A stretch of DNA of 64,000 nucleotides from Janthinobacterium lividum (GTDB taxonomy: Bacteria; Pseudomonadota; Gammaproteobacteria; Burkholderiales; Burkholderiaceae_D), in contig NZ_CP139976.1 of the NCBI RefSeq assembly GCF_034424625.1, positions 992,001 to 1,056,000 on the forward strand, read 5' to 3'. The position numbers and the translations under genes were made by a program. The notes under the pieces are model-generated. The model was not told the origin of the DNA. It worked only from the letters and a program-made list of their open reading frames with translations, and searched no databases. Positions 48,992 to 59,651 of this stretch are shown one piece after another; the first letter of the stretch is position 1, and every line of letters begins with the position of its first letter.

Positions 48992-50476
48992 TTAAATGCC
49001 TGCAGGGCTGCGCGTATGCCAGTCCGTCACTTGCTGGAACTGGTGGGCGATGTTCAGCAGCCTGGCTTCGCCAAAATAATTGCCGATGATTTGCAGGCCG
49101 ACGGGGCGCTTGCCGTTTTTCTCGCCGTCGCCAAAGCCGCATGGAATCGACATGCCTGGCAGGCCGGCCAGGCTGGTCGACAGGGTGTAGATGTCGGCCA
49201 GGTAGTTCGCCACCGGGTCATCCGTCTTGTCGCCCAGGTCCCAGGCGACGGTCGGCGCGACCGGTCCCATGATGACGTCGCAGACGGCGTTCGGGCCATT
49301 CAGCACGGCGTCGAAATCCTGCGCGATCAGGCGACGGATCTTTTGCGCCTTCAGGTAGTAGGCGTCGTAGTAGCCGTGGCACAGCACATAGGTGCCGACC
49401 ATGATGCGGCGCTGTACTTCCGGGCCGAAACCCTGCGCGCGCGACTTCTTGTACATGTCCTGCAAGTCCTTGTACTCGGTGGCGCGGTGGCCATAGCGCA
49501 CGCCGTCGTAGCGCGACAGGTTCGACGACGCTTCGGCCGGCGCGATCATGTAGTAGGCGGGAATCGACAGGGCCGTGTTCGGCAGCGAGATATCGACCAG
49601 GGTGGCGCCCAGCTTTACATACTGCGCCAGCGCGCAGCGCACGGCCGCTTCCACGTCCTTGGCCAAGCCTTCGCCAAAGTACTCGCGCGGCACGCCGATG
49701 CGCAAGCCCGTGAGGGGCTGGTCAAGGTCGCGCGAAAAATCTTCCGCCACGCCGCCCTGTTCCGGCGACAGGCTGGTCGAGTCGCGTTCGTCGAAGCCGG
49801 CCATGGCGGTCAGCAGCAGGGCGCAGTCTTCGGCCGAGCGGGCCATCGGGCCGCCCTGGTCCAGCGACGAGGCAAAGGCGATCATGCCGAAGCGCGAGAC
49901 GCGGCCATACGTGGGCTTGATGCCGGTGATGCCGCAAAAAGCGGCAGGCTGGCGGATCGAGCCGCCCGTGTCGGTGCCGGTGGCTGCCGGCGTCAGGCCA
50001 GCCGCGACGGCGGCGGCCGAGCCGCCCGACGAGCCGCCTGGTACGGCATTCTTGTCCCACGGATTCCGCACGGCGCCGAAGGCCGAGTTCTCGTTGCCGG
50101 AGCCCATGGCAAATTCATCGCAATTGACCTTGCCCAGGGTGACCATGCCGGCCGCGCGGAATTTCTCCACCACGGTGGCGTCAAACGGGCTGGTGTAGTC
50201 GGCCAGCATTTTCGAGCCGGCCGTCGTGCGCCAGCCTTTGGTGACGAACAAGTCCTTGTGCGCGATCGGCACGCCCGTCAATGGCGTGGCCGTGCCTGCG
50301 GCGATGCGTGCGTCCGCTTCGGCAGCCTGCGCCAGGGTCAGGGCACGGTCGACGTGCAAAAAGGCGTTCGAGTTGTCCGCTTCGATGCGGTCGAGGAAAT
50401 GCGTCGCCAGCGCAACGGCGGAAATTTCCTTGTTCTGCAAGAGCGTGGACAGCTGTTTGATGGATTTTGTATGCAT
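48992..50476 (-). CDS. gatA: Aspartyl/glutamyl-tRNA(Asn/Gln) amidotransferase subunit A
   Basis: This 494-residue amidase has the Lys-Ser-Ser triad: Lys in [13 protein letters not shown] and the serines in [14 protein letters not shown] and [16 protein letters not shown]. It hydrolyses glutamine and delivers ammonia to GatB. ATG 50476 gives the normal N-terminus ([14 protein letters not shown]). A 178-base gap with a palindromic element separates it from gatC, wider than usual for this operon. Confidence 0.97.
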   Translation of the reverse strand: MHTKSIKQLSTLLQNKEISAVALATHFLDRIEADNSNAFLHVDRALTLAQAAEADARIAAGTATPLTGVPIAHKDLFVTKGWRTTAGSKMLADYTSPFDATVVEKFRAAGMVTLGKVNCDEFAMGSGNENSAFGAVRNPWDKNAVPGGSSGGSAAAVAAGLTPAATGTDTGGSIRQPAAFCGITGIKPTYGRVSRFGMIAFASSLDQGGPMARSAEDCALLLTAMAGFDERDSTSLSPEQGGVAEDFSRDLDQPLTGLRIGVPREYFGEGLAKDVEAAVRCALAQYVKLGATLVDISLPNTALSIPAYYMIAPAEASSNLSRYDGVRYGHRATEYKDLQDMYKKSRAQGFGPEVQRRIMVGTYVLCHGYYDAYYLKAQKIRRLIAQDFDAVLNGPNAVCDVIMGPVAPTVAWDLGDKTDDPVANYLADIYTLSTSLAGLPGMSIPCGFGDGEKNGKRPVGLQIIGNYFGEARLLNIAHQFQQVTDWHTRSPAGI

Positions 50477-50530
50477 GGCGTTTCTATTTTTATCTATTCG
50501 GCAAGGTTGGGATTCGTGCACTGCGCCGTT

Positions 50531-50654
50531 CTAGCGCCTGACAGAAGCGTAGCGAGCGGAAGTGAGTTGTGGCCGAGAAGCGGAGCTGTGCTTTAGCACA
50601 GTGAGCATCGCAGGCCGCAAATCGCGACGCGCAGTAGCTTATGTCAGGTGCCAG
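50531..50654. repeat. 124 bp imperfect palindromic element between gatC and gatA
   Basis: The outer arms CTAGCGCCTGACAGAAGC and GCTTATGTCAGGTGCCAG are inverted repeats with three mismatches. Inner arms also match (TTGTGGCC with GGCCGCAA), and the centre is CTGTGCT-TT-AGCACAG, a perfect hairpin. The whole unit can fold on itself and abuts the gatC stop. It resembles a REP or MITE-type mobile palindrome. Confidence 0.6.
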
Positions 50655-50957
50655 TTACTCGATGACCTTGGGCACGAGATACAGGCCATCCTGTACCTTC
50701 GGCGCCACGGCCTGGTAGGCATCGCGGCGGTTTTGTTCCGTGGCGATGTCCTCGCGCAGACGCAGGGCGATATTGTCCATATGGGCGGCCAGCGGGTGGC
50801 TCAGGGGCGCCACGCCATCGGTATTGACGGCTTGCATTTGTTCTGCCAGTGCAAAAATCTTGTTCAATTGGGCCAAAGACGTGACGGCCTGGTCGTCGGC
50901 CATTTCAAGTTGTGCCAGGTGGGCGATGCGTTTTACGTCGGAGAGTGTCAGGGACAT
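50655..50957 (-). CDS. gatC: Aspartyl/glutamyl-tRNA(Asn/Gln) amidotransferase subunit C
   Basis: This 100-residue protein reads [21 protein letters not shown] and continues to [34 protein letters not shown], the standard GatC pattern. It wraps around GatA and GatB to stabilise the complex. ATG 50957 is chosen by family resemblance; the frame is open upstream but unconserved. It is divergent from mreB. Confidence 0.95.
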   Translation of the reverse strand: MSLTLSDVKRIAHLAQLEMADDQAVTSLAQLNKIFALAEQMQAVNTDGVAPLSHPLAAHMDNIALRLREDIATEQNRRDAYQAVAPKVQDGLYLVPKVIE

Positions 50958-52351
<1,394 letters not shown>

Positions 52352-52360
52352 TCTGACAGA

Positions 52361-52390
52361 AGGGCCGGAAACCAACTCCGGCCTTTTTTT
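52361..52390 (+). terminator. Intrinsic terminator after mreB
   Basis: GGCCGGA / TCCGGCC (7 bp) with a short loop is followed by seven T residues. It would cut part of the transcript before mreC, giving more MreB than the membrane partners. Confidence 0.72.
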
Positions 52391-52460
52391 GGTTTTGGCG
52401 CCGGCGTTTGACCGGGGCCTGCACGTTGGCGCACTGCGCCTGGCCTGATTATTGGAAGTC

Positions 52461-53534
52461 ATGGAATACAGTCCTCCGCCACTTTTCAAACAAGGCGCCT
52501 CCGCCCGCGTCAAGATGATGGTGTTCGCCGGCATTTCAATCGCCCTGTTGCTGGTCGATTCGCGCATGCACGCGCTGACGGCCGTGCGCCAGGCCGTCGG
52601 CACCGTGCTGTATCCGGTGCAGATGGCAGCCCTGGTGCCGCGCGATGTGGCGGTTGGTGTCGGCAACTACTTCTCTTCGCTGTCCGCCCTGGAAAAACAG
52701 GTGCGCGACCTGAAACACGAACAGATCGCCTCGGCGCAGATCCTGCAGCAGGCGCAGCTCAACATCGTTGAAAACAACCACCTGCGCAAGTTGATGGAAG
52801 CGCGCGAGCGCGTGCCCGTCAAGACCATGATGGCCGAAGTGCTGTACGACACGCGCGATTCGGCCACGCGCAAGATCGTGCTCGACCGGGGCATCCAGCA
52901 TGGCGTGGAGCTGGGCCGCCCCGTGATCGACAACCTGGGCGTGGTGGGACAAGTCACGCGCGTGTTCCCGTTCACCTCCGAAGTGACGCTCCTGACCGAT
53001 GAAGAGCAGGCCATTCCCGTGCAGCTGCTGCGCAATGGCGTGCGCAGCGTGGCCATCGGGCGCGGCAAGTCCGGCACCATGGAGCTGCGCTTCACGGCCC
53101 CCAGCGCCGACATCCAGATCGGCGACATCGTCATTACCTCGGGCCTCGACGGCCTGTATCCGGCCGGCCTGGCCGTGGCGCGCGTGACCCTGGTCGAGCG
53201 CAATGCGCATGGCCCGTTCGGCCGCGTCGTGTGCCAGCCGCTGGCCGGCATTGAACGCAACACCCAGCTGCTCATCTTGATGACGTCGCCGGAAATTCCG
53301 CCGCGTCCGCCCGCTGAAGAAGTCAAGACGGGGCGCAAGATCGCCGGCAAGATGGCGCCGATCAAGGATCCCGCCAAGGAGCCTGCCGCTGCGGCACCAG
53401 CGGCCGCCAATGCGGTGACCGCGCCGGCCGCGAAACCGCCTGCCAGCCCGGCGCCGAAACCGGCGGCGCCTGCCGCAACACCAGCAGCAACGCCAACACC
53501 TGCCGCCGTGCCACCGAAGGAAGCGACACGATGA
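52461..53534 (+). CDS. mreC: Rod shape-determining protein MreC
   Basis: This 357-residue protein has one N-terminal transmembrane helix (about residues 18-36), a coiled coil (SALEKQVRDLKHEQIASAQILQQ...) and the periplasmic beta-barrel domain containing DRGIQHGVELGRPVIDNLGVVGQV and GDIVITSGLDGLYPAGL. The C-terminal 70 residues are Ala/Pro/Lys repeats of low complexity. MreC scaffolds PBP2 and MreB. It starts at ATG 52461 (GGAAG upstream) and overlaps mreD by four bases. Confidence 0.95.
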   Translation: MEYSPPPLFKQGASARVKMMVFAGISIALLLVDSRMHALTAVRQAVGTVLYPVQMAALVPRDVAVGVGNYFSSLSALEKQVRDLKHEQIASAQILQQAQLNIVENNHLRKLMEARERVPVKTMMAEVLYDTRDSATRKIVLDRGIQHGVELGRPVIDNLGVVGQVTRVFPFTSEVTLLTDEEQAIPVQLLRNGVRSVAIGRGKSGTMELRFTAPSADIQIGDIVITSGLDGLYPAGLAVARVTLVERNAHGPFGRVVCQPLAGIERNTQLLILMTSPEIPPRPPAEEVKTGRKIAGKMAPIKDPAKEPAAAAPAAANAVTAPAAKPPASPAPKPAAPAATPAATPTPAAVPPKEATR

Positions 53535-54043
53535 ACCGCCCGCATTACATCCTGCTGCCGGTCAGCCCCCTGTTCATCGGGTTTTCCCTGCTGTGCGCTT
53601 TCCTGCTGAATCTGCTTCCATGGGGGCAGTTCGTCGGCGTGCCCGATTTCGTCGCCCTGGTGCTGGTCTTCTGGGGCATCCACCAGCCGCGCAAGGTCGG
53701 TATCGGCGTGGCGTTTTTCATGGGCCTGATGATGGACGTGCACGACTCGACCCTGCTGGGCGAGAATGCGCTGGCCTATACCTTGCTGTCGTACTTCGCC
53801 ATCATGATGCACCGCCGCGTGCTGTGGTTCCCCATCATGACGCAGGCGCTGCACGTGCTGCCGCTGCTGCTGCTGACGCAGGCGCTGCAATTGCTGACGC
53901 GTCTGATCGTCTCGGGCCGCTTCCCTGGCTGGCTCAATTTCATCGAGAGCTTCGTCGCCGTCGCCCTGTGGCCCATCGTCACGTGGATCTTGCTGGCGCC
54001 GCAGCGCCGTGCCGTGGACCGTGACCATAACCGGCCGATTTGA
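53531..54043 (+). CDS. mreD: Rod shape-determining protein MreD
   Basis: This 170-residue inner-membrane protein has about five hydrophobic helices, with the MreD-typical GQFVGVPDFVALVLVFWGIHQPRKVG near residue 35 and GENALAYTLLSYFAIM in the middle. It links MreC to the elongation machinery. Translation starts in ATGA overlap with mreC. Confidence 0.94.
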   Translation: MNRPHYILLPVSPLFIGFSLLCAFLLNLLPWGQFVGVPDFVALVLVFWGIHQPRKVGIGVAFFMGLMMDVHDSTLLGENALAYTLLSYFAIMMHRRVLWFPIMTQALHVLPLLLLTQALQLLTRLIVSGRFPGWLNFIESFVAVALWPIVTWILLAPQRRAVDRDHNRPI

Positions 54044-54055
54044 CGGGCGCCTGCA

Positions 54056-56026
54056 ATGACTGAACTTAAGAACACTGAGCGCGAACTGCATTTTTTCCGC
54101 ATGCGCCTGACCATCCTGGGCGCGCTCGTCTTCGTCTGCTTTTCGCTGCTGCTGGCGCGCTTCATCTGGCTGCAGGTGATCAAGCACGAGGACTACGCGA
54201 CCAAGGCCGAGGACAACCGTATCGCCGTGGTGCCCATCGTGCCCACGCGCGGCCTGATCCTCGACCGCAACGGCGTGGTCCTGGCGCGCAATTACTCGGC
54301 CTATACGCTGGAAATCACGCCATCGAAATTGAGCGCCAGCCTCGATTCCGTGATCGACGAGCTGTCGACCCTGGTGCAGATCGACATCAAGGACCGCCGC
54401 CGCTTCAAGAAGCTGCTGGAAGAATCCAAGAACTTCGTCAGCGTGCCGCTGCGCACGCGATTGACGGACGAGGAAGTGGCGCGCTTCACGGCGCAGCGTT
54501 TCCGCTTCCCTGGCGTCGAGGTGCAGGCGCGCCTGTTCCGCCAGTATCCGATGGGCGAGGTGGCGTCGCACGTGGTGGGCTTCATCGGCCGCATCAACCG
54601 CAATGAAGCGAAGGCGCTGGAAGAGGGCGAGGATGCGGCCAATTACAACGGCACCGACCATATCGGCAAGGAAGGCCTGGAAAAAAGCTACGAAAAGCAG
54701 CTGCATGGCACCACCGGCTACGAAGAGGTGGAAGTGTCGGCCGGCGGGCGCGCCATGCGCACCCTGTCGCGCACGGCCGCCACTCCTGGCAACAATCTGA
54801 TCCTGTCGATCGACATCGAGCTGCAGAAGGTGGTCGAGGAAGCGTTCGGCGAATGGCGCGGCGCGGCCGTGGCCATCGACCCGGCCACGGGCGACATCCT
54901 CGCTTACGTGTCCAAGCCAGGCTATGACCCGAACCTGTTCGTCGACGGCATCGACCAGCAAAGCTGGAACGAACTCAATACCTCGCTGGACCGGCCGATG
55001 GTCAACCGTCCCCTGTCCGGCACCTACGCGCCCGGCTCGACCTTCAAGCCTTTCATGGCGCTGGCCGCACTCGAATTGGGCAAGCGCACGCCGAGCCAGT
55101 CGATTTCCGATCCCGGTTTCTTCATCCTCGGCGGCCACACCTTCCGCGATGACAAGGTGGGCGGCCATGGCACGGTGGACATGCACAAGTCCATCGTCGT
55201 TTCGTGCAACACCTATTACTACCAGCTGGGCCGCGACATGGGCATCGATGCCATCCACGACTTCATGAAACCGTTCGGTTTCGGCCAGCTGACGGGCATC
55301 GACCTGAATAACGAAAAGACGGGCGTGCTGCCGTCGACGGAATGGAAGCGCAACCGCTTCAAGACGCCGCAGCAGAAAAAATGGGTGGGCGGCGACACGA
55401 TTTCGGTGAGTAACGGCTCCGGCTACAACTCGTATACGCCGCTGCAGATCGCCCACGCGACGGCCAACCTGGCCAATAACGGCGTGGTGATGAAGCCGCA
55501 TCTGGTGAAGATCATCGAGGATGCGGCTACGCGCGCGCGCACCCTGACGGTGCCCAAGGAAAGCTACCGCATCGCGCTCAAGCAGGAAAACATCGACGTC
55601 ATCAAGCGCGCCATGGTGGGCGTGACCAGCGAGCAGGGTGGCACGGCCGCGCGTATCTTCACCGGCGTGCAGTACACGGTGGGCGGCAAGACGGGTACGG
55701 CACAGGTGGTGGGTATCAAGAAAAACGAGAAGTACAATGCCAAGCTGCTGGCCGAACGCCTGCGCGACAACGCCCTGTTTACGGCCTTTGCGCCGGCCGA
55801 CAAGCCGCGCATCGCGATCGCCATCGTGGTGGAAAACGCGGGCTTCGGCGCCGGCGTGGCCGCGCCGATCGCGCGCAAGGCGCTCGACTACTACCTGCTG
55901 GGCAAGCGCCCGAGCGACAAGGAAAAGGACACCACCAAGGTGCCCAAGGAAGATGTCGACGAAGTGCGCACCCTGGAAGAAATCACTGACGAGCAGGCCG
56001 CCCCGGCGGTACCTGCCAGGCAATAA
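54056..56026 (+). CDS. mrdA: Penicillin-binding protein 2 (elongasome transpeptidase)
   Basis: This 656-residue class B PBP has an N-terminal transmembrane helix (about 20-42), the dimer/pedestal region with RGLILDRNGVVLARN, and a transpeptidase domain with S328-T-F-K, the SxN motif SCN near residue 383, and K545-T-G. It cross-links peptidoglycan during cylindrical growth. The C-terminus is a charged tail after residue 610. It lies 12 bases after mreD and 8 before rodA, its glycosyltransferase partner. Confidence 0.97.
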   Translation: MTELKNTERELHFFRMRLTILGALVFVCFSLLLARFIWLQVIKHEDYATKAEDNRIAVVPIVPTRGLILDRNGVVLARNYSAYTLEITPSKLSASLDSVIDELSTLVQIDIKDRRRFKKLLEESKNFVSVPLRTRLTDEEVARFTAQRFRFPGVEVQARLFRQYPMGEVASHVVGFIGRINRNEAKALEEGEDAANYNGTDHIGKEGLEKSYEKQLHGTTGYEEVEVSAGGRAMRTLSRTAATPGNNLILSIDIELQKVVEEAFGEWRGAAVAIDPATGDILAYVSKPGYDPNLFVDGIDQQSWNELNTSLDRPMVNRPLSGTYAPGSTFKPFMALAALELGKRTPSQSISDPGFFILGGHTFRDDKVGGHGTVDMHKSIVVSCNTYYYQLGRDMGIDAIHDFMKPFGFGQLTGIDLNNEKTGVLPSTEWKRNRFKTPQQKKWVGGDTISVSNGSGYNSYTPLQIAHATANLANNGVVMKPHLVKIIEDAATRARTLTVPKESYRIALKQENIDVIKRAMVGVTSEQGGTAARIFTGVQYTVGGKTGTAQVVGIKKNEKYNAKLLAERLRDNALFTAFAPADKPRIAIAIVVENAGFGAGVAAPIARKALDYYLLGKRPSDKEKDTTKVPKEDVDEVRTLEEITDEQAAPAVPARQ

Positions 56027-56034
56027 GGAAGCAC

Positions 56035-57150
56035 ATGCCCATTAACGAGAGGCGCTCGCTGTGGCGGCGCGCCAAACCCTATCTGGCGGTGTTCGATCCG
56101 CCGCTGATGATCATCATCCTGATGCTGCTCAGTACCAGCTTGCTGACCCTGTATTCGGCCAGCATCGGCATTCCGGGCAAGATCGAAGACCACCTGCGCA
56201 ATATTTTGCTGTGCTTTTTCGTCATGTGGGTGGCGGCCAACGTCACGCCGCAGATGATGATGCGCATCGCCGTGCCGGCGTACACGATATCGGTGATCTT
56301 GCTGGTGGCCGTGGCGCTGTTCGGCACCATCAAGCTTGGTGCCCGGCGCTGGCTGCATATCGGCGTGATCGACATCCAGCCGTCCGAATTCCTGAAGATC
56401 GCCACGCCGCTGATGCTGGCCTGGTTCTTCCAGCACAATGCGGGCGCCCTGCGCTGGAAATCGTTCCTGATGGCGGCGATACTGTTGCTGGTGCCCGTCT
56501 ACCTGATTGCGCGCCAGCCCGACCTGGGCACGGCGCTGTTGGTGGTGGCGGCCGGCTTTACCGTCATCTTCCTGGCCGGTTTGTCGTGGAAGGTGCTGGC
56601 CGGCTTGCTGATCACCTTTGTTTCCTGCCTGCCGATCGCCTGGTCGCATCTGCATGATTATCAGCGCGACCGCGTGATGATGCTGATCGACCCGACCAAG
56701 GACCCGCTGGGCAAGGGCTTCCATATCATCCAGTCCATCATCGCCATCGGTTCCGGCGGCATGACGGGCAAGGGCTGGACGCACGGCACGCAAGCCCACC
56801 TGGAATTTGTTCCCGAGCGCACGACCGATTTTATTTTTGCCGTGTATTCCGAGGAATTCGGCCTGGTCGGTAACTTGATCCTGATGCTGATGTATTTGCT
56901 GCTGGTGGGACGGGGGCTGATGATCGCCGCCAACGCCCCCAGTTTTTTCACTCGCCTGCTGGCAGGAGCGATCACTATGATTTTCTTTACTTACGCCTTT
57001 GTAAACATGGGCATGGTCAGCGGCATCGTGCCGGTGGTCGGCGTTCCCTTGCCATTCCTTAGCTATGGCGGCACCGCGCTGCTGACCCTGGGCGTGGCCA
57101 CCGGTATCCTGATGAGCATTCAGCGCCACCGCAAGCTGGTGCAGACCTGA
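56035..57150 (+). CDS. mrdB: SEDS peptidoglycan glycosyltransferase RodA
   Basis: This 371-residue SEDS protein has about ten helices. Signatures are KLGARRWLHIGVIDIQPSEFLKI, VARQPDLGTALLV-type (IARQPDLGTALLV here), the HLHDYQRDRV segment and GVPLPFLSYGGTALLTLG near the end; the Asp in the WSHLHDYQ region is close to the known catalytic position. It polymerises glycan strands with PBP2. Its stop overlaps the rlpA start (TGATG). Confidence 0.96.
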   Translation: MPINERRSLWRRAKPYLAVFDPPLMIIILMLLSTSLLTLYSASIGIPGKIEDHLRNILLCFFVMWVAANVTPQMMMRIAVPAYTISVILLVAVALFGTIKLGARRWLHIGVIDIQPSEFLKIATPLMLAWFFQHNAGALRWKSFLMAAILLLVPVYLIARQPDLGTALLVVAAGFTVIFLAGLSWKVLAGLLITFVSCLPIAWSHLHDYQRDRVMMLIDPTKDPLGKGFHIIQSIIAIGSGGMTGKGWTHGTQAHLEFVPERTTDFIFAVYSEEFGLVGNLILMLMYLLLVGRGLMIAANAPSFFTRLLAGAITMIFFTYAFVNMGMVSGIVPVVGVPLPFLSYGGTALLTLGVATGILMSIQRHRKLVQT

Positions 57151-58193
57151 TGCGCGCGCCTTTCGATACTTTCGCCATGCGCGGGTTGGGCCTGACGGTC
57201 TTGCTGACCCTGGCCGCTTGCGGCACGACGCCGCAAAAGCCCGCATCGAATAACGTGCCGCTGCCGTCCGGCGGCAAGGTCAAGGTGCCCGTGCGCCAGG
57301 ATCCCACCTTGCCGGCATTGCCGGCGGCCGGCTCCGGGCGCGGCGGCTACTACAAGGATGACGGCCCGGGCGACAATCCGCCAGCCAACCTGCGCGACGT
57401 GCCCGATGCGGAAGTGCGCAACGAGCCGTATTCGACGCGCTCGAACCGTCCGTATGTCGTCTTCGGCAAGACCTACACGCCGATCACCGACAATGAGCCC
57501 TTCAAGCAAAAGGGCACGGGCACCTGGTATGGCAAGAAATTCCATGGCCAGCGCACCTCGTCGGGTGAAATCTACGATATGTACAAGATGACGGCGGCCC
57601 ATCCGACCTTGCCGATTCCGTCGTATGCGCGCGTGACGAGCATCGACAGCGGCGAGCAGGTGATCGTGCGCATCAACGACCGCGGCCCCTTCCATGCCAC
57701 GCGCGTCATCGACGTGTCGTACACGGCGGCGCTGAAACTGGGCTTCCTTGGCAAGGGCAGTCACCAGGTGGTGGTCGAACGGCTGCTGCCTGCCGATATC
57801 GACGCCATCCTGGCCGCCCGTGCGGCACCGAAGCCGGTGCCGTCCGTGGTGGCCATCTCCATCGATACGCCGGTGGAAACGGGCGCCGTGGTGCAGCCGG
57901 AAGTGTCGTCGCAAATGCTGCCCGTCGACGCGACAGTCGCCGCACCGGCACCGGCGGCGCTGGCCAGCGGTTTCTATCTGCAGCTGGGCGCCTACTCGCG
58001 CGCCGACAATGCGGAAACGGGCCGCTCGCGCCTGGAACCCTACGCGGCAGCTTTGGGTACCTTGGGCGTGGTGCAGGCCGGGAATCTGTTCCGCCTGTAC
58101 GGTGGCCCATTCTCGAGCCGCGCCGAGGCGGCCCGCGCGGCGGCGAATTTACCGGAATCGACGGGCATCAAGCCCATCGTCATTCAACGATAG
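57150..58193 (+). CDS. rlpA: Septal ring lytic transglycosylase RlpA (lipoprotein)
   Basis: This 347-residue protein has a lipobox (TLAAC, Cys near residue 24), then the double-psi barrel with GTGTWYGKKFHGQRTSSGE and RINDRGPFHATRVIDVS. The Glu and Asp in these segments are the RlpA catalytic pair. A C-terminal SPOR domain (about 270-347, FYLQLGAYSRADNAETGRSRL) binds denuded glycan at the septum. ATG 57150 overlaps the rodA stop; ATG 57177 would also leave a signal peptide. Confidence 0.94.
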   Translation: MRAPFDTFAMRGLGLTVLLTLAACGTTPQKPASNNVPLPSGGKVKVPVRQDPTLPALPAAGSGRGGYYKDDGPGDNPPANLRDVPDAEVRNEPYSTRSNRPYVVFGKTYTPITDNEPFKQKGTGTWYGKKFHGQRTSSGEIYDMYKMTAAHPTLPIPSYARVTSIDSGEQVIVRINDRGPFHATRVIDVSYTAALKLGFLGKGSHQVVVERLLPADIDAILAARAAPKPVPSVVAISIDTPVETGAVVQPEVSSQMLPVDATVAAPAPAALASGFYLQLGAYSRADNAETGRSRLEPYAAALGTLGVVQAGNLFRLYGGPFSSRAEAARAAANLPESTGIKPIVIQR

Positions 58194-58208
58194 GCGCGGG
58201 CCTGGGGT

Positions 58209-58895
58209 TTATTTGCAGTTGCGCAGTTCCTGGTCAGGGAATTGCGTTTTGATCTTCTCGAGACGCGCGCGCGTGGCGGCGTCGAGGTCGCGGAACTGGT
58301 AGGCCAGCTGCTTGCCGGCGCTGTAGCGCGGCGCGACGCGGGCGCTGTGCACGCCCTGTTTGTTGAGCGATGCCAGCTGGCTTTGCGCGCTGGTTTCCGA
58401 CTTGAACACGCCCAGTGAAATACCCCAGCGCAGCGGGCTGCTTTCATTCATGATGAAGTAATTCGTCACGCCCAGCTGCTTCAATTCGCCGGCCTTGCGG
58501 TCGGCGCCTTCCTTGCTGCCCTGCGGCGGGATATACACCATGTAGCTGGAAATCTCCTGGCCGGCCACGTTGCGGCGCGACTGGCGGTCGCCCAGGTCCA
58601 ATGCCGCCACTTGCGCTTCAAAGCGGCGCCCATCGGCCAGCAGGAAATTGCCCACTTCCGTGCAGGCATACGATGTCGGTGGTGCCGGTGCCGCCGCCGT
58701 CGGCGTCGCGCCCTCTTCGGCGGCGGGCGCCGTGGCCTGCTCCTGCGTCAGCAAGGTGAGCTTGCCCGCCTGCAGCTGGTTTTTCAGGCGCGCCGGTTCG
58801 CGCGTCTCGGTGCGAAAACTGCCCAGATAACCCTGGCCGATGGCCAGCACCAGCAGGTTGACGCCGGCCAGCAGCCAGAAGACGAATTTCAGCAT
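58209..58895 (-). CDS. Membrane-anchored SPOR domain protein
   Basis: This 228-residue protein has an N-terminal transmembrane helix (KFVFWLLAGVNLLVLAIG), an Ala/Pro linker, and a SPOR-like C-terminal region (SSYMVYIPPQGSKEGADRKAGELKQLGV and GISLGVFKSETSAQSQLASL). A Cys pair (TEVGNFL upstream; final ELRNCK) could be oxidised. SPOR domains bind septal peptidoglycan lacking stem peptides. It overlaps coaX by seven bases, so is co-translated. The precise role is unknown. Confidence 0.8.
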   Translation of the reverse strand: MLKFVFWLLAGVNLLVLAIGQGYLGSFRTETREPARLKNQLQAGKLTLLTQEQATAPAAEEGATPTAAAPAPPTSYACTEVGNFLLADGRRFEAQVAALDLGDRQSRRNVAGQEISSYMVYIPPQGSKEGADRKAGELKQLGVTNYFIMNESSPLRWGISLGVFKSETSAQSQLASLNKQGVHSARVAPRYSAGKQLAYQFRDLDAATRARLEKIKTQFPDQELRNCK

Positions 58896-59647
58896 ACGTG
58901 GTTTCCTTGTGTTCCTGCGGTCCCGGCGCGCGCGGCCGCCTGCAGGCCGAGCATGACGATATTGTCCACCAGATGCAGCGGCACGGCCAGCGCCAGGGCC
59001 GGTGCGATGCGCGGTGCGGCGCCGCCCGACAGCAAACAGGCGCTGGCACCATGCATGCGCACGGCCCGTTCGATGGCGCCCGCCTGTGCCGCCAGGCAGC
59101 CGGAGAGGATGGCGTCGTCCGTGTTGTCGGCAAAGCCGGCCGGCAGCAGGGCGTCGCTGGCGATTTGCGGCAGCTGCGCCGTGTTGCGCGCCAGCGAGCT
59201 GGCCATCAATCCCAGTCCCGGCAAGATCATTCCGCCGAGGAAAACGCCATCGGCCGTGATGGCGTCGATGGTGGTGGCGGTGCCGCAATTGGCGACGATG
59301 ACGGCCTGGCCAGGCGCCAGCGCCTGCGCGCCGATGGCGGCGGCAAAGCGGTCGCAACCCAGCTGTGACGGCGCGCGGTAGCCATTCGTAAGGCCCGCCA
59401 GCTGCGGCAGCGATACAAAGTCGCGGGCGACGACCGGCAGCATGGCGCGCAGGCGCGTGCCGATGGCGGCGCCTGCCACGTTCGACAGCAGCGCTTCGCT
59501 GATGCCGAGCGTCTCCCACTGCGCGGCCAGGGTGTCGATCTGCGCATGCGCGACGGCGCCGCTGGCCAGCCAGCCGCCGGCGGGACTGCCGGCGGCCACG
59601 AGTGCCCATTTGATGCGCGTATTGCCGGCGTCGATCAGCAGCAGCAT
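58889..59647 (-). CDS. coaX: Type III pantothenate kinase
   Basis: This 252-residue ASKHA-fold kinase begins MLLLIDAGNTRIKWAL (phosphate-1), with QLGCDRFAAAIGA, VANCGTATTIDAI and GGMILPGLGLMASSLARNTAQLP, all typical of CoaX. It phosphorylates pantothenate in CoA synthesis, is not feedback-inhibited by CoA and needs a monovalent cation. The gene order birA-coaX with a four-base gap is common in beta-proteobacteria. Confidence 0.94.
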   Translation of the reverse strand: MLLLIDAGNTRIKWALVAAGSPAGGWLASGAVAHAQIDTLAAQWETLGISEALLSNVAGAAIGTRLRAMLPVVARDFVSLPQLAGLTNGYRAPSQLGCDRFAAAIGAQALAPGQAVIVANCGTATTIDAITADGVFLGGMILPGLGLMASSLARNTAQLPQIASDALLPAGFADNTDDAILSGCLAAQAGAIERAVRMHGASACLLSGGAAPRIAPALALAVPLHLVDNIVMLGLQAAARAGTAGTQGNHVC

Positions 59648-59651
59648 GCGC

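Noticed and set aside
52667..56023. Open frame of 1,118 codons on the minus strand, antisense to mreC, mreD and mrdA
   Set aside because: It is an Arg/His/Gln-rich shadow produced by high GC content. The plus-strand genes have complete catalytic motifs, and no recognisable domain is present in the antisense product.
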